Positions 57,201-64,000 of a stretch of 64,000 nucleotides of DNA are shown here, one piece after another. The stretch comes from Bryopsis sp. KO-2023 (Eukaryota; Chlorophyta; Ulvophyceae; Bryopsidales; Bryopsidaceae): positions 2,976,001-3,040,000 of the forward strand of contig BSYQ01000013.1 of NCBI GenBank assembly GCA_030272585.1, in the 5' to 3' direction. The translations under genes were made by a program, and so were the position numbers. Every line of letters starts with the position of its first letter. Position 1 is the stretch's first letter. A model generated the notes under the pieces. The model did not search any database. It saw nothing but the letters and a program-made list of their open reading frames with translations, and had not been told where the DNA came from.

Positions 57201-60200
57201 CACCGTAAGGTTGGGAAAACAACACACCTTTGGGGAAGTAAACCCTCGATCCCTGGTTTCTCTGTCAGACAGCTCCTTGCCTTTCGTTTTTTTTGCCTCG
57301 AAAATTTTAGCTTTCGTTTTCCTCAAATTTTCGAGGGATCGAAAAATGTGGTTCACGCAATGGGCGACGCACGCGTCCATCATCGGCTCCTCATCCTTGT
57401 AACTTCGATTCAACATGAAAACTAAAACAGTCAGGATCGCTTGCTCATGCAACTTCCCCCCCCCCAAAAAAAATAAAAGTAAATAAATAAACGATAAAAT
57501 ACTGAAATAAATAAATATAAATAAATAACAGTAACAATACTAAAACTTAAAAAAAAATAAAAAATCACAATATAAAAATAAAATTCTGAAGATATTGCAG
57601 TGTCGCTGGGACAGGTATTGATTCAGAGTTGAGGAAAATTGATCATCCCCTGCTGACCCAAGATCGAACCCTGATGGGTACAATCTTTCCCCTGAGATGC
57701 ACATACATGGTATATATTACGTAATATCCAGGAAACCCATCGATCAGCCCAGGAAGCCGTACAAAATGAACCTAAATGATTTTCACAAGGCAATCTTTTT
57801 CATTTCCTCATCCCCCCCTACACACACATACACACATCAAATTTGAGGCTGTTTCCACCCAATCTACGAAACCTCCAACATGGGAAGAAAATCTTTTTTT
57901 TTTTTTGCACAATTCACCTTGATGGGTACGGCACATCGGAGACGAAAACATCCAGATATTTGGACAGCATGGCAAAGAGCGCATTCTGTTGAGGATTCAC
58001 GAAATCCCCATCGATTTTTCCTTTATTGGCCTAGGCGATACACAGAAACTCTGGCAGTCTCAGAAACCCAGTCTACGTTTGCAAACTGTTAAAAAAAATA
58101 GACAGAATTGCAAAATTAATTCTGTTATTTTAAAACACGATCTCTTTTAACATTCGATTCTGCCACCAGACACTCGGAATATATTTCCAAAAAGAAGAAT
58201 TGAAGGATGTCGACATGCCTTTTACATGAGTTTGTCCGGTGGATTCATTACTTTAAACAGGTTTCTGTGTGGAAAAAAAATCTGCTTTGGATTCGATGTA
58301 GTGCAGCACTACCGCCAACATGCAAATTTCGAGCAGCCACCGGTGGCATTTGAGCATGTTTCAAGAAAATTTCTTTTTAGTTCAGTTCATTTCACAAAAC
58401 TGAAAAGAGTCGACTTTAAAATGATTTTTTTTCCCCTTTTTTTTGAAGGAGAGGTTTTTACTTTTTGCCAAGCTTCACGGACTTGCGGGCACACTCCATA
58501 ACCTTTCAGTTCGGCTTTCAGATCTGGTAGGGTGGAATTGGAGCATTCAAATTCTCCATTCGGCCATAAACTCTTGACCGAAATTAATAAAAAAACACAA
58601 CACTCAAATAAAAAAATGCACCAAAAACTGGCCTTTAATCAAAAAGAGAAACAGAAAAACTCGTTTCGTTTCGTTTATATCACTTCGTCATATTTTCCTG
58701 TACAGGAAAAAGATCAGCATATCCTATGAATATGACGGTTGGAAAAAAAACGGCGGTTGGGGGAAACCCCTAGCGGAGTCTGTCCAAAATTTTCAACTGA
58801 AACTTCCTTCTACATAAAATATATGAAAAAAAAATGACAGAAAAAAAAATTGTGAAAATTCGTACTCCAATGCTTTAATGTTTTGTCATTTTCGAGGGAA
58901 AGATGTTCACCGCTTGGACCATCACTCGAAATTCACTGAATTCTTTTTCCATTTTTTGTTTTTAATTCGGGGGTGGGTGGGGTGGATATTAATGCCTACC
59001 TGATAATCGGGGTGGTCCGATTTTTGAAAATAAATTTCTCCACGTCCCAAATCGGCGGCCTCCAGATCTGAGAGTTGAACTTTGAAAAAATCCTCCACCC
59101 CTTTTGCCTCTGGGTCATCGTTTTCTTGCAGAAACTCTGATCAAAATAGAAAAGCAGAATTGAATTCCATGCGATCCCACACCTCCAAAAAGGAATTTCG
59201 CATTTTTTTCCGCATCAATCCTTTATTCCCCACCCCCCCCCCCCCCCAAAAAAAAAAAAAAAAAGTTACGGTTTAGTAAGCTAAAATGCTCGGCTTACCA
59301 AAGGACAAATGTTTGAGGGAAAAGATTACCCGAACAAAATCCAGCATCAAAAGCTTCGCCTAACTTTCTTGTTTAAAAAATAATTCTTTCCAGCAATATT
59401 ATCCATACCATATCGATGCTTTGAAAAGATTATTCACAATATCTAGTGAAGTTTTGAAAGTCGAATCAATGCATCTTTTTTTTTTTTTTGGTAACATATT
59501 TATATATTTACCTCCCTCCTCTTCGTCATGATCCTCTTCCCTGTCTCCATGTTCGTTCAGCTCCTCCCCAACCCCAACCCTTTCTTTTTTTTTCATTTTA
59601 ATTTCGAGGGACTTTTTTTCAGCATCCATAACTTCATCCTTTTCTACATCACCCTTCTTGTCTTTTGGAGCTTCTGCGATCATCCCATCCACCTCCGCTG
59701 TTGATTTCTTGTTTAAAAAAAAAAAGAAAAAGGTGGATTTTCTTAAATTTTTCTCTAAGAAGAAAAAATGTACTTAGTGGGGTTTTTCTTGAAGAAAAAC
59801 GAAAAAAAAAAAAAAAACATTACAAGCAGAAACTCTCAACCAAAATCTTGTCAAGGTGTTCACCCAGAAGATTACTCGATCCACCAAAAATTTAGGGGAA
59901 AAATATATATATATCTTTTTTATTTCAAAAAATAAATTTGTAAGATTGCATCAGCAACCGAAAAAAAAGTGTGAGAAAAAAAAACTGGGAGTATCAACAC
60001 ACTCACTCTGGGGGCTTTTTTCCGTTTTACTAAGCTGCTCCTTCTCTTGTGTAGATTCCGTATGAAGCTATCGAAGGCCTCAGGTTCCACGCTGAGAACA
60101 CCGCCAGATCCATCCTCCAGTCCCAAGTCTGCCTCATCGTCATCGCTGTTCGGTTCTCTTCTCCGCTTGTTGGGTCGCTCGACGCTCTGCTGGCGGCTGG

Positions 60201-60282
60201 GGCCAAAATCGGTGGAATGTGACGCTGGATGTGGCAAGGGTTGACCTCCTTTTTTCTTTTTCAAGAATCCTGCTAAACCCAT
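54223..60282 (-). CDS. UTP25: U3 snoRNA-associated protein 25 (SSU processome; DEF family)
   Basis: Twelve exons (minus): 60007-60282, 59512-59707, 59000-59136, 58462-58572, 57918-58030, 57228-57402, 56905-57000, 56343-56485, 55785-55960, 55125-55456, 54676-54909 and 54223-54426. All phases agree, giving 730 aa. The N-terminal ~170 residues are acidic/basic and disordered. The conserved DEF/Utp25 core follows: TRDRGFTSPKVLFLVPMRS, NFYRSDIVIASPLSLSIML, FLSSIEIAVIDRADVSTMQN, GRHYRQTIMLSSF, VLIFIPHYFDYVRLRTLL, VMLFTERAFFYTR and DVIFYSLPEHAHYYSEI. The fold is that of a degenerate DEAD-box helicase; the Walker B/DEAD position reads VIDRAD. It acts in the nucleolus in early 18S pre-rRNA processing. 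Length fits the family (~720-760 aa). Confidence 0.94.
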
Positions 60283-61372
60283 GTTCGCAGCGTCGCACAG
60301 GAGAATTGCAAATTCTGGTCGTTTTCTTTTCGTGTCGTTGCTGGCTGGTGGTGGTGGTACGTATGACTAATAGCGACATCATGGCCTTTGGTCGATCAGG
60401 AAGCAGTCGATCAATCAAGAAAAACAAAACAAACAATCAATCCACCGCCGCCGAAATGAAACTTGCTTGACAGACGATGTCCAGGCGATCAACTTGTGAT
60501 GGCGTTCTTGAGGGGAAGAAAATCCTCCCTCCTGTTGAAGTTCAAGAGGATGAAACGTTGCGCTTGCACCTCCGCTTCTCTTTCTGAAACCGACAGGCGA
60601 TACGAAAAAACGACACCGCTCAGCGAGCCAGGCCCGCTCCCCATTCTATGGTCGGCTGTGTGCCCTTGTGGCGTGAAACAACTTCACCCTCCGTAACCTG
60701 CACTACAAAACGCGCGCACGCGGGACCAGAATGGTTTTCGTAGTTGAGTTCCCACGACGGAGTTGTGATATGTTGTAGCTTATGTCTGTCCAACCGCCAT
60801 CCACAGTACTCCCCACGTGGCCGAATATGCAGGTCGATATCAAAAGGCTGTGAGTGAATGTGGGTTTGGTCGCGGTGCATTTGGATTCCCCTCGTTGCCA
60901 TCCTGACCTTGCTCCCAGGGTTCGCGATGATGTACATCTTCAGTTCCACTCAACATTCTTGCGAGTTTTAGTAAGAATGATCCCATGCGCCACATACATA
61001 AGCAACGATGCTGTGGTTAGTTTGCCAAAGAGAAAGGGGGAGTGAGGTTTGAGTTGTGGTGGAGTTGGAAAGGAACCGGTGGTTCATTGGTGGAAAACAA
61101 GTCGAGGAGACAAAAGAGAGGTGAGCGACGAGGAAACTGCGCTGGTAGTTCGCGTTTCGCGAGACTGGCGTTTCTATCGACCGCATCGACGACCCCTGTC
61201 GAGATGTGGTCGTCAGCGCTGGAAACTTATCCGATCCACGGCGTGCTTGATGTCCAATATCATAAACACGTCGCTGTTGTGAACTTCTCCCTCGACTTAC
61301 ACGATGCAAGCTTAATACGATAAGCGTGTGTGTTACCTGCAGACTGTTGGCTTCATAGCAGGAGGAGGAAAG
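60283..61372. promoter_or_regulatory. Divergent interval between UTP25 and the cysteine-rich protein gene
   Basis: About 1.1 kb between start codons, richer in GC than most gaps. Open frames on both strands (60620-60949 minus, 61042-61323 plus, 60968-61444 minus) overlap and lack motifs. Promoters of both genes are expected here. Confidence 0.45.
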
Positions 61373-63392
61373 ATGTCGGGAGTATACACAGCCGTTGCCC
61401 TTGTCTTCTTTGCGTTGGTGAGCTCTTGCACCTGAGCGTTGCACCAGATCATCCGATCAGTTGGAACTGTACATGCGGACCTATCACTGCTAGTCATGAA
61501 GACTGTCATACTTACCTCCCCTCTTCGAAAGAACTTGTTTCCACAGAGGCTCCGTGCCTTTCATGTCCAGTATTGCTCTTTCTGCTCGTGAAATGTATTG
61601 TTGCAACCTATGTAGGCAGTGAATGGAGCCACTATTCGGGAGACTCGCCAACTGCTTCAATCACGTAAGTAACGTACCTTTGGCCGCGCCCGCGTGTGTT
61701 TATCGTGTCTCCAGTTCCGGCTGCTAACTTGGCTTGTCGCTTCGTGCAGCGTGCCCGGAGGGTTCTTTCCTGAAGAAGCACGACCAGTCATGCATGGTTT
61801 GCGACGAGAAGTGTGCCATCGGATGCGTGGACGAGGATGGATGTACTGAATGCGTTTCCGGATTCTACACCAGCAGGAACGACAATTCCTGGCCCTTCTT
61901 GTGCAAGGAATGCGCCATTGAGAACTGCGTCCAATGCCGAAACGAGATCTATGACGCCTGGGATCAGCAATGTGTTGAATGCGCCCCAGGCTACGTCCAG
62001 GGCAAGAATCGCAAATCATGCGTCCCAGATGGCTCAGTAGGTGGCGTAGAGGCTGTGAAGGAGGTTACCATTAATGTGGCAGAAGCTACCTCAACTGAAG
62101 TTGGTGGAGTCAGCATCGAGATTCAAGCTGGTGTTGGTATTGGGTCTGGTGAATCTCCCAGCCCTGAAGAGTCTCCCAGCACACCAGAGGAGGAGACTGT
62201 GACTTGCCCCGAAGGAACATTTGTCAAAACCAAGGACAACACTTGCATGGACTGTGATGCGAACTGCGTGGAAGGTGGCTGCACTGATGGCATTGGATGC
62301 AACCAGTGCAAGGCAGGATTCTACAGGTCTGCAGTCGATCCCTTCTGGCCATTCGAGTGCAAGGAGTGCACCATCGAGAACTGTGAAGTGTGTGAGGATG
62401 CTGTCTTCGATGCCTGGCCCAAGTTCTGCACCAAGTGTGTGGAGGGATTCGAAGTCCAGGACAGGACCACATGCACCCCCATTGCAGTACCTGAACCAGT
62501 TGTGGAGCCCACCCCTGAACCAATTGTGGAGCCTACCCCTGAACCAATTGTGGAGCCTACCCCTGAACCAATTGTGGAACCCACCCCTGAGCCGGTTGTG
62601 GAACCTACTCCTGAGCCAGTTGTGGAGCCTACCCCTGAGCCGGTTGTGGAGGAGCCCACTCCAGAGGTGGAAACCGTGACTTGCCCCGAAGGAACATTTG
62701 TCAAGACCAAGGATAACTCTTGCATGGACTGTGACGCAAACTGCGTGGAAGGAGGTTGCACGGACGGCATTGGATGCAACCAGTGCCAGCCAGGATTCTT
62801 CCGATCCGCAGTCGATCCCTTCTGGCCTTTTGAGTGCAAGGAGTGCACCATCGAGAACTGCGAAGTGTGCGAGGACGCCGTCTTTGATGCCTGGCCCAAG
62901 TTCTGCACCAAGTGTGTGGAGGGATATGAAGTCCAGGACAGGTCCACCTGTGTTCCTGTGCAACCTGCACCCACTCCAGAGGAGCCAGTGGCCACCCCAG
63001 AGGAGCCAGTCCCAGTTCCAGAAGAACCTGTTGCCACTCCAGAAGAGCCAGAGGCTGTCCCAGTTGAGGTGCAGCAGGTTGAGACCCCCGAACCCACCCC
63101 TAGTGAGGGTGCCTGCCCAGAGGGCTACTTCAGGGAGATGAAACAGCAAACCTGCATGAAGTGCGATGATAACTGTACCAGCTGCGCTGATGCTATGGGT
63201 TGCACTGCGTGCAAGCCGGAGACAAAAACCTACCGAAGCCGACACGACCCATTCTGGCCTTTCTCTTGTGTGTCTTGCCCCATCGAAAACTGCTTGCAGT
63301 GTGTCGACGGTGTGTTTGACACACAGCCAGTGCGATGTGCTTTGTGCGGAAACGGCACAAGCAGATACAATGGAGGCACCTCGTGTGTCTAA
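61373..63392 (+). CDS. Secreted four-module cysteine-rich (furin-like repeat) protein
   Basis: Exons 61373-61417, 61616-61664 and 61750-63392 give 578 aa. Exons 1-2 encode a clean signal peptide, a hydrophobic run ending FALAVNGA. Four ~90-residue modules follow (about residues 33-123, 184-275, 332-422 and 474-577). Each starts CPEGxF and contains CxxC pairs and a conserved WPFxCKEC(T/A)IENC-type motif, resembling growth-factor-receptor/furin-like cysteine-rich repeats. Modules 2 and 3 are nearly identical, implying recent duplication. Linkers are Pro/Glu/Val-rich; one holds seven copies of an 8-residue VEPTPEPI unit. There is no C-terminal membrane helix, so I infer a secreted or wall/extracellular-matrix protein. 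The function is unknown. Confidence 0.88.
62500..62660 (+). repeat. 24-bp coding minisatellite (PTPEPxVE units)
   Basis: Seven in-frame copies of a 24-bp unit encode the Pro/Glu linker between modules 2 and 3. Synonymous and Ile/Val differences separate the copies. Confidence 0.85.
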
Positions 63393-64000
63393 TTAGGGGA
63401 ATCATTGGAGGATCAACGAGTTGGGTTAAGAAATTACAGAACTATGTACATGTCTTTAGGGTAAAAAGAATAATGGATGGTCAAGTTGGTGTGCTGCCAC
63501 CAGTCTCTCAGTTTCTGCAAGTACCCGGCAGACCATTTTTGCTGAGGGCAGTGTGGCAGACGCTATTTTTTGGTTTTTAGGATTGCCTTGATCATCCTTG
63601 GTGCTACTATTATGTTCTCACCGATCAGAAATAATGTGAGTGTCCCTTGCTGGATTCGCCGGAAAATATAACTAGGTTGGAATTCTCGCGTGAGGTTGAA
63701 TTGCGGACACACCGATTGATATATGGAAAGTGAGGCTGTGTCAGCCACATAAAGCGAGATGTATAAATGCAAGGGCATGAGCAGGAGATTGGTTAAGTTT
63801 TTCCTGTGTTGGTGAAAGTCTTGTTGGGAGCATGGATACAATGCCATGACTCTACGGGAGAGCTTGTAATCAAGAGTGTTTATCGTCAGACTGGAATGAG
63901 CCGGAATTAATTGTTGAAAACAATCAATGAATTACAGTAGACTTTACAAGATACAGTTGATCCTTGACTGCGACTGTGGCGAGGCTTCGAATCCTTTCGT
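63393..64000. other. 3' flank of the cysteine-rich protein gene
   Basis: No clear polyadenylation signal or further gene is seen. The minus-strand open frame at 63563-63847 has no recognised motif. Confidence 0.45.

Noticed and set aside
62091-63245. 384-codon minus-strand frame
   Set aside because: Antisense of the cysteine-rich repeats; its own repeats mirror the coding minisatellite.

Overview
This is nuclear DNA of an intron-rich photosynthetic eukaryote, most likely a green alga. The left edge holds part of a major LHCII chlorophyll a/b-binding protein gene. Its precursor starts with a short transit peptide and no signal peptide, which fits a primary green plastid better than a secondary one. 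A second gene encodes an organelle ribosome-binding factor A with an N-terminal transit-like extension. All genes were rebuilt by hand from GT-AG introns, phase-matched exon joints and recognisable protein motifs. Gaps between genes and many introns are full of homopolymer runs.

Left to right: (1) Lhcb exons 1-3 (minus, 347-1527; 3' end outside the window). (2) Copy A of an N-lobe-less pseudokinase gene (minus, 3725-5324), in one arm of a roughly 3.2-kb inverted segmental duplication. (3) A seven-part, unrecognised two-helix membrane protein (plus, 5836-8979). (4) A 2.5-kb terminal-inverted-repeat element whose ends are packed with ACTTAAG-type motifs (about 9717-12248), followed by a 471-bp hAT-type MITE with a perfect 8-bp target-site duplication (12559-13029). 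(5) A telobox-type Myb plus PHD-finger nuclear protein (plus, 14342-20775). (6) A roughly 10-kb gene-poor, homopolymer-rich stretch (20776-30894) whose G/C strand bias flips near 24-25 kb. (7) A single-exon Ser/Thr kinase (minus, 30895-32007) divergent from rbfA (plus, 32561-35315). (8) Copy B of the pseudokinase gene (plus, 36169-37656) in the other arm of the inverted duplication. (9) A 3-kb satellite array of about 30 units of ~100 bp (41611-44622). (10) RBM25 (minus, 47276-53388) and UTP25 (minus, 54223-60282), head to tail. (11) A secreted four-module cysteine-rich protein (plus, 61373-63392).

The housekeeping genes cover photosynthesis (Lhcb), organellar 30S maturation (rbfA), splicing (RBM25) and 18S rRNA processing (UTP25). 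They are not a pathway cluster. The least ordinary parts are the paired pseudokinase genes with matching exon lengths, one of which carries a 54-nt exitron-like segment missing from the other; the Myb-PHD architecture; the long-TIR element; the nested satellite; and the strand-oriented T-run/G-run tracts in introns.
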